From: Archaeoglobi archaeon
GTDB lineage: Archaea; Halobacteriota; Archaeoglobi; Archaeoglobales; Archaeoglobaceae
Direction: 5' to 3'
DNA length: 54,137 bases
Assembly (NCBI GenBank): GCA_029259345.1
Contig: JAPDIX010000005.1
Location: 1 to 54,137 of the forward strand
The notes under the pieces are model-generated. The model had not been told where the DNA came from. It ran no database searches and saw only the letters and a program-made list of their open reading frames with translations. Below are positions 40,389 to 49,555 of the stretch, in pieces. The first letter of the stretch is position 1. The number at the start of each line of letters is the position of its first letter. The translations under genes and the position numbers were made by a program.

Positions 40389-42428
40389 TTGGAAAAACAA
40401 GTAAAAATTGTGGACAACCTGAACAGCAAAAACATAACAGAGGCTGACGTTGAGACATTTAGGACAATAGTAGAACGCAGTCCGGATCCTGCCATTATCC
40501 ACGATGGTGAGAGAGTTCTTTACGCCAACCCCAAAGTACTGGAGTACGTTTCCCTCGAACACCTGATGAAGAGGAAACTTGTCGAGTTCATTCATCCAGA
40601 CTATCGGGCAGTTGCGGTAGAGAGGATAGCTAAGGTTATGAAGGGCGAGGAAGTGGAACCTTATGAGGAAATTTTTATCCTACCTGACGGAAGGGAAGTG
40701 TGGTTCGAGACCAACCCAACTCCCATCACCTTCAAGGGAAAACGGGCGGTTTTGCTCATTCTGCGAGACGTCACGGCAAGAAGAAAAACAGAGGAGAGAT
40801 ACAGAGAGTTCTTCGATAACTCTCTCGACATAATTGCCGTAACCGACTTGAAAGGAAATCACATTGAGGTAAATAAGGCGTTTGAGGAGGCATTTGGCTA
40901 CTCTCAGGATGAGGTTATAGGAAGGAACTTCGCCGAAGTCCTTAAACTCAGCAAGGAAGCGGCAGATGAGGTATACAGGGCCTACAACAGAGCTTTCAGG
41001 GAGAGAAGAAATCTTTACGGGCTCTTATTCAAGGTGAAGCGGAAGGATTCAAGGGAAATATTTGTTGAGGGTAATGTCAGGCTTCTGTGGGAAGGAGATA
41101 AAATCACGGGGTTCATTGGGAACTTCAGGGATGTGACTGAGAGAATTAAACTCGAAAAGAGGTTGAGAGAAAGCGAGGAAAAGTACAGGTCGATTTTCAA
41201 CTATTCACCCCTTGCAATCATCGTTTTTGACGACAGGTTAAAGATCGTTGACTGGAACAGGAGGGCAGAAGAGATTTTTGGGTGGAAAAAGGAAGAGGTT
41301 CTTGGAAAGAACGTTGTTGAACTTATCGTTCCAGAACCGCTGAAGGACGGAATGCAGCAAATTGCGAAAAGAATGGCCAAAGGAGAGATTTACACATACT
41401 CCATAAACGATAATTTAACGAAAGATGGTAGGACTATCACATGTGAGTGGCATAATACGATTTATAGAGATGCTGAAGGGAAAATCTACTGCCTTTCCAT
41501 CGCCTCGGATGTCACCGAGAAAATAAAGATGGAAAGAGAACTAAAGGAAAGCGAAGAAAGATACAGAGCCATTTTTATGCACTCTCCAATTCTTATTGCA
41601 ATTCTGGATAAAGAAGGGAGATTTGTCGAAGCGAATCCCGCGATGGTGAAGAGCATTGGGGAGAATCCCATCGGTAAAACTTTGTCTGAAATTTTTCCGA
41701 CAGATGTGGCGGAAAGAAGGTTTAGACACCTTAAAAAAGCTCTTGAGGAAGATTCGCTTGTTGAGTTCGAAGACGAGAGGAGTGGAAAGCACTTCATCAA
41801 CTTCTTCTTGCCAATTGAAGTTAAGGGTGAGAAGCACTGCTTGATAATCGCACAGGAAATCACAGAACTCCGGAAGCTTACCAAGCTGCTGAGAGAAATG
41901 GTGGAAGTTAACGAAGCAATAGTCAGAATACGTGAGCGCGAAGAACTGGTGAAAAGGGTAGAGGAAATACTATCCGACTACTCTGCAAAAATTGTGGAGA
42001 AACCTAGTGAGGGAGAATGTCTGGAAATCAGATATGGTGAAAAAACGTATGGTTTTCTGTCTGTGAAGAACGTGGATGAGGAGATGAAATCTTTGCTAAG
42101 GACACTCACCGACGACATCGCATTTGCCTTCAAATCGATGGAAGATGAGGAAAAGAGGGACGAGTTGTTCAAACAACTCGTTGAGAACATAAGGACGATA
42201 GCTTACCTTATTGATAGAATAAGGAATCCACTCACAGTCATAAGGGGTTTTGCCGAGGTTTATATTAAGGATGAGGAAGTCAGAAACAAGATAATCATGC
42301 AGATCGACAGAATCATGGAAATTGTTGAGAATCTCGACATTTCATGGGCAAAATCAGAAAGAATTGCCAAGATAGAAGAGGAAATTTACGACCTATCAAA
42401 AATAGAGGAGGAATTCAAAAAAGTTTAG
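40389..42428 (+). CDS. Multi-PAS sensor with degenerate, truncated histidine-kinase end
   Basis: 679 residues from TTG 40389 (GTG 40410 is an alternative). Four PAS domains in series: about 20-125, 137-255, 268-385 and 390-495, each closing with a DVT or EIT motif. A GAF-like remnant (about 510-590) follows, then a dimerisation-like helix pair LIDRIRNPLTVIRGFAEV near 607-624. The usual His in the kinase H box is Asp609 here, and the protein ends about 70 residues later without the N, G1 and G2 boxes of the ATPase domain. No membrane helices, so cytoplasmic. It may be a pseudo-kinase signalling partner. Ends 4 bases into the convergent gene. Confidence 0.82.
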   Translation: MEKQVKIVDNLNSKNITEADVETFRTIVERSPDPAIIHDGERVLYANPKVLEYVSLEHLMKRKLVEFIHPDYRAVAVERIAKVMKGEEVEPYEEIFILPDGREVWFETNPTPITFKGKRAVLLILRDVTARRKTEERYREFFDNSLDIIAVTDLKGNHIEVNKAFEEAFGYSQDEVIGRNFAEVLKLSKEAADEVYRAYNRAFRERRNLYGLLFKVKRKDSREIFVEGNVRLLWEGDKITGFIGNFRDVTERIKLEKRLRESEEKYRSIFNYSPLAIIVFDDRLKIVDWNRRAEEIFGWKKEEVLGKNVVELIVPEPLKDGMQQIAKRMAKGEIYTYSINDNLTKDGRTITCEWHNTIYRDAEGKIYCLSIASDVTEKIKMERELKESEERYRAIFMHSPILIAILDKEGRFVEANPAMVKSIGENPIGKTLSEIFPTDVAERRFRHLKKALEEDSLVEFEDERSGKHFINFFLPIEVKGEKHCLIIAQEITELRKLTKLLREMVEVNEAIVRIREREELVKRVEEILSDYSAKIVEKPSEGECLEIRYGEKTYGFLSVKNVDEEMKSLLRTLTDDIAFAFKSMEDEEKRDELFKQLVENIRTIAYLIDRIRNPLTVIRGFAEVYIKDEEVRNKIIMQIDRIMEIVENLDISWAKSERIAKIEEEIYDLSKIEEEFKKV

Positions 42429-44038
42429 CTGGAGTACATCTGCCTTAACACTTTCTTGTCTATCTTGCCGACGCTCGTCTTCGGTATTTCCTCAACAATC
42501 TCGAACTTGTCCGGCACTGCCCACTTGGTTATCTTGCCCTCCTCTACGAACTTCATTAAATGCTCTCTGAGTTCCTCTGGTGTTGGCGACTCTCCGGGCA
42601 TTGGGACGATGATTGCAAGCGGTCTCTCTCCCCACTTCTCGTCTGGGACGCCAATAACCGCAACCTCTCTGACTTTGGGATGCAGGCTCAGGAGGTTTTC
42701 GAGAGTCAGTGTTGAAATCCACTCTCCTCCACTCTTAACTACATCCTTCAGCCTGTCAACGATTGTTATGTATCCCTCCTCGTCCATGACAGCGATATCT
42801 CCAGTGTGCAGCCATCCTCCCTCCCAGAGCTCCTTCGTCTTTTCCGGATCCTTGAGGTAGGTGTCAGTAAGCCACGGTGTCCTCACGACTATCTCTCCCA
42901 TGTCCTCCTCGTCAGGTTTGACATCCGTGAAGTCGTCGTGCACGACTCTAACGTAAACCAAGGGGAAGGGAATGCCGGTCTTTATCGACAGGTCAAGCTT
43001 CGTTTCCTCATCAACATCAAGCAAATGTGGCTTCAGGAAGCCTCCCGTCAGAACGGGACAGGTTTCTGACAATCCGTAACCGGCCATCGTCGTTATACCC
43101 TTCTCCTTCGCCCTCAAAGCCAGGCCCTTGGGCAGCTTCGCACCACCGATTATCATCTTCCATCCGGGGAACTTGAAGCCCTCAGGCAGGTTGTCGACTA
43201 TCATCTGGAGAATCGTTGGCACGCAGTGTGAGTAGGTTACGCCCTCATTCAACACAAGCTTGACAATCATCTGCGGTTCATACCTGCCCGGATAGACGTG
43301 CTTATACCCAAGCAACCACATCATGTACGGAACTCCCCAGGCGTGAACGTGGAACATCGGTGTGAGGGGCATGTAAACGACTTCATCCTCCCTCAATGTG
43401 AGCACTGACCTGTAGCCCGTCATGGCTATGCATCCAGCCAATGTGTGAAGGAAGAGCTTTCTGTGAGTGAACCAGACACCCTTAGGCCTCCCTGTTGTTC
43501 CAGTGGTGTAGCTAAGCGTTGCCATGGTGTTCTCGTCAAAGTCCGGGAATTCGTAGTTCGGGCTTGCTTTCTTCAGCATTTCTTCGTACTCTAAGTCGGT
43601 GAGCTTTGTTTCAGGCATTGTATCGTCAGTCATAACGACATAGCTCTTCACAGTGTCAAGCTTGTCCGAAAGCGATTCGATAAGTGGTACAAAGTCCTTG
43701 TAAACAAGAACAACCTCGTCTTCTGCATGCTGCATGGTGTAGAGGATATCATCAGGGCTTAGCCTTACGTTTACCGTATGCAAAACAGCTCCCATCATTG
43801 GAATGGCAAAGAAGCACTCAAGGTAGCGGTTGCTGTCCCAATCAAGAACCGCAACCTTCGTCCCCTTCTTTACACCAAGCTCCTCCAGCGCACTTGCAAG
43901 CCTGTGCACTCTCTCGTAGATGTCCTTGTACGTGAACCTCCTCAAATCTCTGTAAACTATCTCCTGCTTCGGTGCATAGGTCACACCGCTCTCAAGAATG
44001 TGTTTCAACAAAAGCTGATAGTTATACGCCTCACTCAT
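42425..44038 (-). CDS. Acyl-CoA synthetase (AMP-binding, medium/long chain)
   Basis: 537 residues. YTTGTTGRPKGVWF (177-190) is the AMP-binding P-loop; MFHVHAWGVPY and AGYGLSET are motifs in the middle; WLHTGDIAVMDEEGY and DRLKDVVKSGGEWIS are the core motifs, with the adenylation Lys in KTSVGKIDKKVLR at the end. Activates a fatty or other carboxylic acid to acyl-CoA via acyl-AMP. Archaeoglobus-type organisms carry many such enzymes for beta-oxidation of fatty acids with sulfate. The specific acid cannot be told. Single gene. Confidence 0.93.
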   Translation of the reverse strand: MSEAYNYQLLLKHILESGVTYAPKQEIVYRDLRRFTYKDIYERVHRLASALEELGVKKGTKVAVLDWDSNRYLECFFAIPMMGAVLHTVNVRLSPDDILYTMQHAEDEVVLVYKDFVPLIESLSDKLDTVKSYVVMTDDTMPETKLTDLEYEEMLKKASPNYEFPDFDENTMATLSYTTGTTGRPKGVWFTHRKLFLHTLAGCIAMTGYRSVLTLREDEVVYMPLTPMFHVHAWGVPYMMWLLGYKHVYPGRYEPQMIVKLVLNEGVTYSHCVPTILQMIVDNLPEGFKFPGWKMIIGGAKLPKGLALRAKEKGITTMAGYGLSETCPVLTGGFLKPHLLDVDEETKLDLSIKTGIPFPLVYVRVVHDDFTDVKPDEEDMGEIVVRTPWLTDTYLKDPEKTKELWEGGWLHTGDIAVMDEEGYITIVDRLKDVVKSGGEWISTLTLENLLSLHPKVREVAVIGVPDEKWGERPLAIIVPMPGESPTPEELREHLMKFVEEGKITKWAVPDKFEIVEEIPKTSVGKIDKKVLRQMYSS

Positions 44039-44168
44039 CCAACCACCTCTCCAATATCATTAATACTTAACCAAATCGGGAGTATAAGAAAATTTTGGTA
44101 TGTTCTGAAATTTCCATTACAAAATCTTAGCTGCCAAAACTTTTAACCAGTGTTGACAATTCCCATCC

Positions 44169-45260
44169 ATGATTGCCAAGTTTCTAAAAGAGCACAATGC
44201 TGATTTCATAATCCTCCACGGTTCGAGCAACGATGCAAATTTCTATTACGCAACAAAGTTCAAAACCTATGATCCGCTAACATACATCATAGGTATTGAC
44301 GGTTCTGACATCCTTCTCGTCCCTGAAATGGAGAAGAGGAGGGCAGAAAGAGAGAGCAGAGTTAAAGAAGTGGTCTCACTCAACGACCTCAGATACATGG
44401 AGAAGTTGAAGGAAATGAAAGATGCAAAGAAAGCGTATCTCGACATTCTGGTGTCGGTTTTGAAGGAAGGGAGATGCAGGAAGCTACTTCTCCCTGAAGA
44501 GCTGCCAACATACATCTCCTTCGAGCTCATGAAGCACTTCCAGGTTGAGGTCGTAAAGAATCCTTTCATGAAGCTGAGGATTATTAAAAGCTCTTCTGAA
44601 ATTGAGAAAATTAGGGATACGAGCAACGCAATCCTGAGATGCGTTAAATGGGCAGTGGAGAACTTCAACTTTAAAACCTGTGAGGAGTTGAGGAGTGCAG
44701 TTGAGCTTAAGCTGTTTTCTGATGGATATTTAGCGGAGAATACAATAGCATCATCGGGAAAAACCTCCTCCGACCCCCACGAGATTGGAAGAGGCAGGAT
44801 GGAGGATCACGTAGTTCTCGATGTCTTTCCGAAGAGTGTAGACCATCTTTACTACTCCGACTTTACGAGAACGATATTTCTCAGGAAAAACCCTGAGCTG
44901 GAGGAGATGTATAAAGCTGTGGTTGATGCGCAGGAAAAGGCGGTTGGAATGATAAAAGACGGTATTGATGCCAGAGATGTTCACCAGCTGGTGAAGGATG
45001 TGTTCGACAGCTACGGATTCAAGACGGAGAAGGGAGAGGGGTTCATTCACTCTACAGGACACGGAATAGGACTTGAAGTGCACGAGGAGCCGAGGATAAG
45101 CGAGCTGAGTGTTGAGCTGAAGAAAGGGATGGTGGTCACTGTCGAGCCTGGACTTTACTACTCCGAAATTGGGGGTGTGAGGGTAGAGGACACCGTTGTC
45201 GTGAGAAAGAAAGACTGCGAAATCCTCACACCTTTCGAGAAGTTCATAAGGCTCTACTGA
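44169..45260 (+). CDS. M24 family metallopeptidase (Xaa-Pro dipeptidase type)
   Basis: 363 residues. The N-terminal creatinase-like domain (1-140) precedes the pita-bread catalytic domain. Ligands seen: D218 and D231 (VVLDVF, SDFTRT), H298 (HSTGHGIG), E326 (TVEPGLYY) and E340 (VRVEDTVVV), the five dinuclear metal ligands. Members cut Xaa-Pro dipeptides or other proline peptide bonds. Promoter: aacttttaacc near 44137-44147, 27 bases before the ATG at 44169. The 3' end overlaps serS (convergent) by 7 bases. Confidence 0.92.
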   Translation: MIAKFLKEHNADFIILHGSSNDANFYYATKFKTYDPLTYIIGIDGSDILLVPEMEKRRAERESRVKEVVSLNDLRYMEKLKEMKDAKKAYLDILVSVLKEGRCRKLLLPEELPTYISFELMKHFQVEVVKNPFMKLRIIKSSSEIEKIRDTSNAILRCVKWAVENFNFKTCEELRSAVELKLFSDGYLAENTIASSGKTSSDPHEIGRGRMEDHVVLDVFPKSVDHLYYSDFTRTIFLRKNPELEEMYKAVVDAQEKAVGMIKDGIDARDVHQLVKDVFDSYGFKTEKGEGFIHSTGHGIGLEVHEEPRISELSVELKKGMVVTVEPGLYYSEIGGVRVEDTVVVRKKDCEILTPFEKFIRLY

Positions 45261-46615
45261 GTTTTTGCTGGAAGGATGAAGTCCTTGGGCGCAGGTTCGA
45301 TGGGCTCAAGGTATTTTCTTAGTGCCTTTGGAACTTCAACTCTCCCGTCTTCCTGCTGGAAGTTCTCGATTATGGCTGTGATTGCTCTTGTAGTTGCAAT
45401 CGCTGTAGAGTTGAGGGTGTGGACAAATCCCTTGCTCGGCTTTCCTCTCTCCTCAGCAAATCTTACATCCAATCTGTAGCTCTGCCAGTCCGTGCAGTTG
45501 CTGCATGAAACCATCTCTCTGTATCTGCCCTGAGCAGGCATCCATGCCTCAAGGTCATACTTTTTGGCCGCTACAATCCCCAAATCTCCTGTGCAGATGT
45601 TCACAATTCTGTAAGGCAATTCGAGTCCCTGCCATAGCTTCTCCACATTCTCCAAAAGCTTCTCATGCCAGTCCCAGCTCTCTTCAGGCAAGCAGAAGAC
45701 AAACTGCTCAACCTTGTTGAACTGGTGGACTCTGAATATTCCCTTTGTGTCCTTTCCATGCGCCCCCGCCTCTTTTCTGAAGCAAGGTGAGACTCCGGCA
45801 TAAAGCAGAGGTAACTCATTCTCTTCAAGAACCTCCTTCATGTGCATGGCAGCGAGAGGATGCTCACTCGTAGCAATCAGATACAAATCTTCGTCTTCAA
45901 CCTTGTATATCACCTCTTCAAAGTCGCTGAAGGCTGTAACTCCACTGTAAGCCTCTCTTCGCATCATGTACGGAGGAGAGACTATTGTAAATCCCTCTTT
46001 TTTAAGGAAGTCCAGAGCGTAGAAGGTTAAGGCAAAATCAAGCCATACAAGATCGTTAAGAAGATAATAGAATCTCGCTCCTGCAACCTTCGCTGCTCTA
46101 TCAAGGTCTGCCCAGCCGAAAATCTCAACGGCATCAGCATGACCCACTGGCTTGACATCAGTCACTTCGTACTCCGCCATTCCTTGCGTCATCTCGACAA
46201 AGGAATCAACGTCCTCAAAGTAGACCTTTGCCTTTCCCCAGTACTTTATCGGCACGTTCTCAGTATCATCTTTCCCTACTGGAACAGTTTCGTGAATTAT
46301 GTTCGGAATAGAAAGCAGAACTTCCTCAAGCTCAGCTTCAAGCTTCTTAAGCTCCTCTTCCGCTCTTTTAACCTCCTCTGAGACTGTCTTTGCTTCCTCT
46401 ATAATTTTTGCCCTCTCCTCACCCTTCGCCTCCTTCACCTTGTGTGCAAGCTCGTTTCTCCGCTTCCTGAGCTGATTCACTGCCTTAAGCTTCTCTCTCC
46501 ACTTCCTGTCAAGTTCTATCGCCCTGTCAACGATCTCAACGCTCAACCCCCTTCTTCTTTGAGACTCGTAAAGAATTTCCGGATTTTCACGAACCGCCTT
46601 GAGAATGCTCCACAT
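45254..46615 (-). CDS. serS: Seryl-tRNA synthetase
   Basis: 453 residues, the ordinary (bacterial/archaeal non-methanogen) type. The N-terminal long coiled-coil arm (about 27-105, LRKRRNELAHKVKEAKG) binds tRNA-Ser. Class II motif 2 is SPCFRKEAGAHGKDTKG with the catalytic Arg; motif 3 and the SCSNCTDWQSYRLDVRF block follow, then LNSTAIATTRAITAIIENFQ. Charges tRNA-Ser and, through selenocysteine or other routes, its relatives. Start ATG 46613-46615. Alone between two convergent or unrelated genes. Confidence 0.96.
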   Translation of the reverse strand: MWSILKAVRENPEILYESQRRRGLSVEIVDRAIELDRKWREKLKAVNQLRKRRNELAHKVKEAKGEERAKIIEEAKTVSEEVKRAEEELKKLEAELEEVLLSIPNIIHETVPVGKDDTENVPIKYWGKAKVYFEDVDSFVEMTQGMAEYEVTDVKPVGHADAVEIFGWADLDRAAKVAGARFYYLLNDLVWLDFALTFYALDFLKKEGFTIVSPPYMMRREAYSGVTAFSDFEEVIYKVEDEDLYLIATSEHPLAAMHMKEVLEENELPLLYAGVSPCFRKEAGAHGKDTKGIFRVHQFNKVEQFVFCLPEESWDWHEKLLENVEKLWQGLELPYRIVNICTGDLGIVAAKKYDLEAWMPAQGRYREMVSCSNCTDWQSYRLDVRFAEERGKPSKGFVHTLNSTAIATTRAITAIIENFQQEDGRVEVPKALRKYLEPIEPAPKDFILPAKTQ

Positions 46616-46638
46616 CAGCTTAAGTAAGAATGGCTTGT

Positions 46639-47481
46639 TTATAAAAATACGCCCAGAAGCAGGGAAAAGTATACCAGACCAAGAGTTATGCTCGCAAGCT
46701 TGTACATTTTTCTCGCCCCAGCTCTATTAGGTGCCATGGCGAACTTTATTGCTCTGTAAAGGAAAAAGGAGACAGTAGTGACAGACACTACAAGGTAGAA
46801 AACGCTCAGCGGAAGAAGCAGGTAAAGACTCGCAGCGAGCAGAAGCATGGCTGCGGTAGCAACCACAATCATCCAAGAAGCTTTTTCCATTCCGACAACG
46901 AGCGGATACATTGGGATTCCCGCAATTCTGTAATCTTCCTCATAGTGCATCGAAATGTACCATATGTGAGACGGGATCCATAGTAGAACTATCGCGGCGA
47001 TTACAAAACCCGGTAGTGTGAAGCCCTGAACCGCAACCCATCCTCCCAAGGCTGGCATGGCGCCAGCAAAACCACCCAGAACTATTGAGTAAGGACTCTT
47101 TCTCTTCAGCAGTATTGTGTAAATCACAATGTCGAAGAAGAGTCCGAGAAGCATAACAATAGCTAATTCAACACTGACAGTTACAGAGATTGCAAGTCCG
47201 ATTAAAAATAAAGCAAAACCGTAAATCACACATTCAACCGGACTTAAAATTCCTGCCGGAACCGGCCTGTATTTTGTTCTCGGCATCAGGGAGTCTATAT
47301 CTCGATCAAGCCACATGTTTATTGCCGTTGTGCCCGAAATTGCAAGATACATGGATACTGCAGCAACTATAAATTTATCAATAGTACCTGAAGCAACGAG
47401 AAACGACACTACAAAGGTAATCATCAATAATAAAGTTTGCTTTGGCTTCGTGACATCAATTAAAGCTTTAGCCTTCAACAC
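46639..47481 (-). CDS. ctaB: Protoheme IX farnesyltransferase-like (UbiA family, CtaB)
   Basis: 280 residues from GTG 47481 (TTG 47478 is possible); an ATG at 47658 would run across the divergent Nudix gene. About eight or nine hydrophobic helices. NMWLDRDIDSLMPRTKYRPVPAG (N55, D59, D63; the first prenyl-diphosphate site) plus GGFAGAMPALGGWVAV and ILLWIPSHIWYIS-type blocks match heme O synthase. It adds a farnesyl group to heme b. Heme O is normally needed by heme-copper oxidases, so its presence in a presumed anaerobe is worth noting. TATA-like run near 47503-47512, about 26 bases before the GTG. Confidence 0.85.
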   Translation of the reverse strand: MLKAKALIDVTKPKQTLLLMITFVVSFLVASGTIDKFIVAAVSMYLAISGTTAINMWLDRDIDSLMPRTKYRPVPAGILSPVECVIYGFALFLIGLAISVTVSVELAIVMLLGLFFDIVIYTILLKRKSPYSIVLGGFAGAMPALGGWVAVQGFTLPGFVIAAIVLLWIPSHIWYISMHYEEDYRIAGIPMYPLVVGMEKASWMIVVATAAMLLLAASLYLLLPLSVFYLVVSVTTVSFFLYRAIKFAMAPNRAGARKMYKLASITLGLVYFSLLLGVFL

Positions 47482-47561
47482 TTCACTTGTTGGAAGGAGG
47501 ATAAAAAAAGGTTTTCTCCACCATGAATAACTCTTAAATACAATTTTGCAAAGATCGGTTT
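47482..47561. promoter_or_regulatory. Divergent promoter between ctaB and the Nudix gene
   Basis: The 80-base gap holds ctcttaaatac (about 47531-47541) on the plus strand, 26 bases before the GTG at 47562, and a T/A run read on the minus strand near 47503-47512 for ctaB. Both transcripts would be leaderless. Confidence 0.5.
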
Positions 47562-48098
47562 GTGCTAAGTCAAAGGCTAAGTAAATTGCTCGATCATGAC
47601 TTGAAAAAGAAAAGTATGGCTGCTGTGTTGGTTCCCTTGTTTGACGAGACGTGTCCAAAAATCGTCATGATTAGAAGGTCAAAAAGTTTGTCGAGAAGTG
47701 CGGGGCATGTAGCCTTCCCAGGTGGGATGATTGAAGATGGTGAGAGTGAATTGAAAGCTGCATTGAGAGAAGTGAAGGAAGAACTTGGGATAAACCCAGA
47801 GAAAGTTGAAGTTCTTGGCTTTCTGAAACCAAGAGAGGTTATGGAGTATAGAATTCGCATATGTCCTGTTGTCGGGGTGATAGATAGCCTAACTTTCTCA
47901 CCTGACGGAAATGAAGTGAGCGACATTCTGGTTGATGAGTTGAAGAAGGTTCTGAAGTCCCGAAGGATTACTGACTGGGGGCCGAATTTTGAGTGTGCAG
48001 GGCAGCTTGTGTGGGGCGCATCAAGTAGAGTTCTTGACGACCTCTACTTAAGGATAGTGAGCAAATACAGGTCTATTGACGGGTTTTTCAGCCAATAA
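47562..48098 (+). CDS. Nudix hydrolase, CoA-pyrophosphatase type
   Basis: 178 residues, GTG start. The Nudix box GGMIEDGESELKAALREV continuing KEELG spans 54-76, with all Glu metal ligands. Just before it, MIRRSKSLSRSAGHVAFPGG is the CoA-specific (UPF0035/NUDT7-like) motif. Such enzymes split CoA or acyl-CoA to phosphopantetheine-containing products and 3',5'-ADP. An acyl-CoA synthetase gene lies 3.5 kb away, but the two are not in one operon. Ends 11 bases into the convergent pncB-type gene. Confidence 0.88.
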   Translation: MLSQRLSKLLDHDLKKKSMAAVLVPLFDETCPKIVMIRRSKSLSRSAGHVAFPGGMIEDGESELKAALREVKEELGINPEKVEVLGFLKPREVMEYRIRICPVVGVIDSLTFSPDGNEVSDILVDELKKVLKSRRITDWGPNFECAGQLVWGASSRVLDDLYLRIVSKYRSIDGFFSQ

Positions 48099-49236
48099 AT
48101 TCCTCTTCTCTCCCAAGCTTTCTTATGGTCTCCATCTGCTTCAAAGCGAGTTTTCTTGCCTCAACCATGCTGGTCTCGGCGAGCACTTTTCCCTTCTCGA
48201 TGACCTTTCTGAGCATGGGTTCTTTCCCCTCAACGGGTTCATCCTTGAAAAGTCTTACCTCGTCCTCAAGCTTTTCCCAGTCTCTGTAAACCTGCTTCAT
48301 TCCTCCTCTCTTCCCTCTCTTTGCCACGAATTTGCCCTCCTTCTCGACTATGTCAAGAGCAAAGTCTATCGGCCCCGCACCGCTTATCGCCGTTCCCACA
48401 CCGAAGGCATCAACAATGTCCCTTAGCTCAAGCACATCTTTAAGACTCAAACCACCGCTTACAAAAATTCTGACGTCACTTTTTCCTCTAATGTCAAGCT
48501 CCCATCTGACTTCCTCAATTATCTTTCTGAACTTGCCCCTTCTCGATGAGGGAGTATCGAGACGGACAGAAGTAACGTTCTCAACATTTTCAACAGCCAT
48601 AACTGCCTCTGTTTTCTCATCGAAGTAAGTATCAACGAGCATGGTTCTTGGAACATCAGCGTCAACGACTTCATCGAAGCTCCTCCAAGCTTTGACCTGA
48701 TCTCCAAAGCAGATGATCATGGCATGTGGCATCGTCCCCATGCTCGGAATTCCAAGATACTTTTCAGCAGAGAAGTTACTCACACCATCAACACCACCGA
48801 TATAGGCTGCTCTCTCAATTGCTGCAGCAATCGCAGGATGCATTCTTCTTGTTCCAAAAGAGAAGACCCACTTATTCTTAGCAGCAAGCTTGAATCTGAA
48901 TGCCTGTGTCGCTACAGCACTTGCATGGCAGATAAATCCGAGAATTGCGGTTTCGAATCTGGCAAAGTCCAGATAATTACCTACTATCGTTATAACAGGC
49001 TCGTGAGGGAAGAAGACGCTACCTTCAGGCATCGCGTAGACGTCCACAGGTAAACCTTCGAGAAGTTTCAGGACGTCGTTGAGACCAGCGAAAACACCCC
49101 AACCAGAGGTCGTCACCTCTGCAACAACCTTTGGGTTCACATTTTTCGCTTTAAGCACCTTCTCCGTCCATATAAAATACTTGTCCGTCACAACACCCTC
49201 CTTTATGTCATCCTCAGACACCATCAGAAACTTCAT
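48088..49236 (-). CDS. pncB: Nicotinate phosphoribosyltransferase
   Basis: 382 residues. The first step of the Preiss-Handler NAD pathway: nicotinate plus PRPP to nicotinate mononucleotide. FSFGTRRMHPAIAAAIERAAY (about 125-145), GVSNFSAEKYLGIPSMGTMPH with the catalytic His, and SVRLDTPSSRRG with IFVSGGLSLKD are type II phosphoribosyltransferase blocks of this family. The length is in the archaeal range. It overlaps the upstream MazG-like gene by 4 bases, so the two are co-translated; both deal with nucleotides. Confidence 0.92.
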   Translation of the reverse strand: MKFLMVSEDDIKEGVVTDKYFIWTEKVLKAKNVNPKVVAEVTTSGWGVFAGLNDVLKLLEGLPVDVYAMPEGSVFFPHEPVITIVGNYLDFARFETAILGFICHASAVATQAFRFKLAAKNKWVFSFGTRRMHPAIAAAIERAAYIGGVDGVSNFSAEKYLGIPSMGTMPHAMIICFGDQVKAWRSFDEVVDADVPRTMLVDTYFDEKTEAVMAVENVENVTSVRLDTPSSRRGKFRKIIEEVRWELDIRGKSDVRIFVSGGLSLKDVLELRDIVDAFGVGTAISGAGPIDFALDIVEKEGKFVAKRGKRGGMKQVYRDWEKLEDEVRLFKDEPVEGKEPMLRKVIEKGKVLAETSMVEARKLALKQMETIRKLGREEEFIG

Positions 49237-49517
49237 ACTGTATCACACTCACATGGCTTTTTTCCACAGCGAATGCAGTAGCCGGGATATTTTTTAAAAA
49301 CTTCTCTTTCGACATCAACATCCAGAAGATTTGCGAGACTAACAAGCCATGCCATAACGTCTGCTATCTCCTCCCCGACATTGCTGCCCTTTCTAACTGC
49401 TTCCGCAAGTTCACCAATCTCCTCAACCACCCAAAGCATCGTTTTTTCAACTCCTCTCTCCCTATCGCGGTGAACGTAAATCTCTCCAATCATTTTCTGG
49501 AATTCAGAAATTTTCAT
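49233..49517 (-). CDS. MazG-like nucleotide pyrophosphohydrolase with C-terminal Cys motif
   Basis: 94 residues. EEIGELAEAVRKG (about 32-44) and EEIADVMAWLVSLAN (about 49-63) are the EExxE and ExxD metal-binding helices. Unlike the gene at 14458, it ends in CIRCGKKPCECDTV: C-x2-C-x4-C-x-C, a likely zinc site. It is upstream of and overlaps the pncB-type gene (4 bases). Hydrolysis of aberrant nucleoside triphosphates is the likely job; the extra metal site is of unknown use. Confidence 0.85.
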   Translation of the reverse strand: MKISEFQKMIGEIYVHRDRERGVEKTMLWVVEEIGELAEAVRKGSNVGEEIADVMAWLVSLANLLDVDVEREVFKKYPGYCIRCGKKPCECDTV

Positions 49518-49555
49518 ATTTCAAGTATGGCCAATAAGTTTTAAATTTGCCGACA

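Noticed and set aside
43684-44146. Overlapping plus-strand frames inside the acyl-CoA synthetase
   Set aside because: Antisense shadows of conserved N-terminal residues of the synthetase; no independent start or motif.
47482-47658. Longer N-terminus for the CtaB-like protein
   Set aside because: Would overlap the start of the divergent Nudix gene and add non-hydrophobic residues unlike the family.
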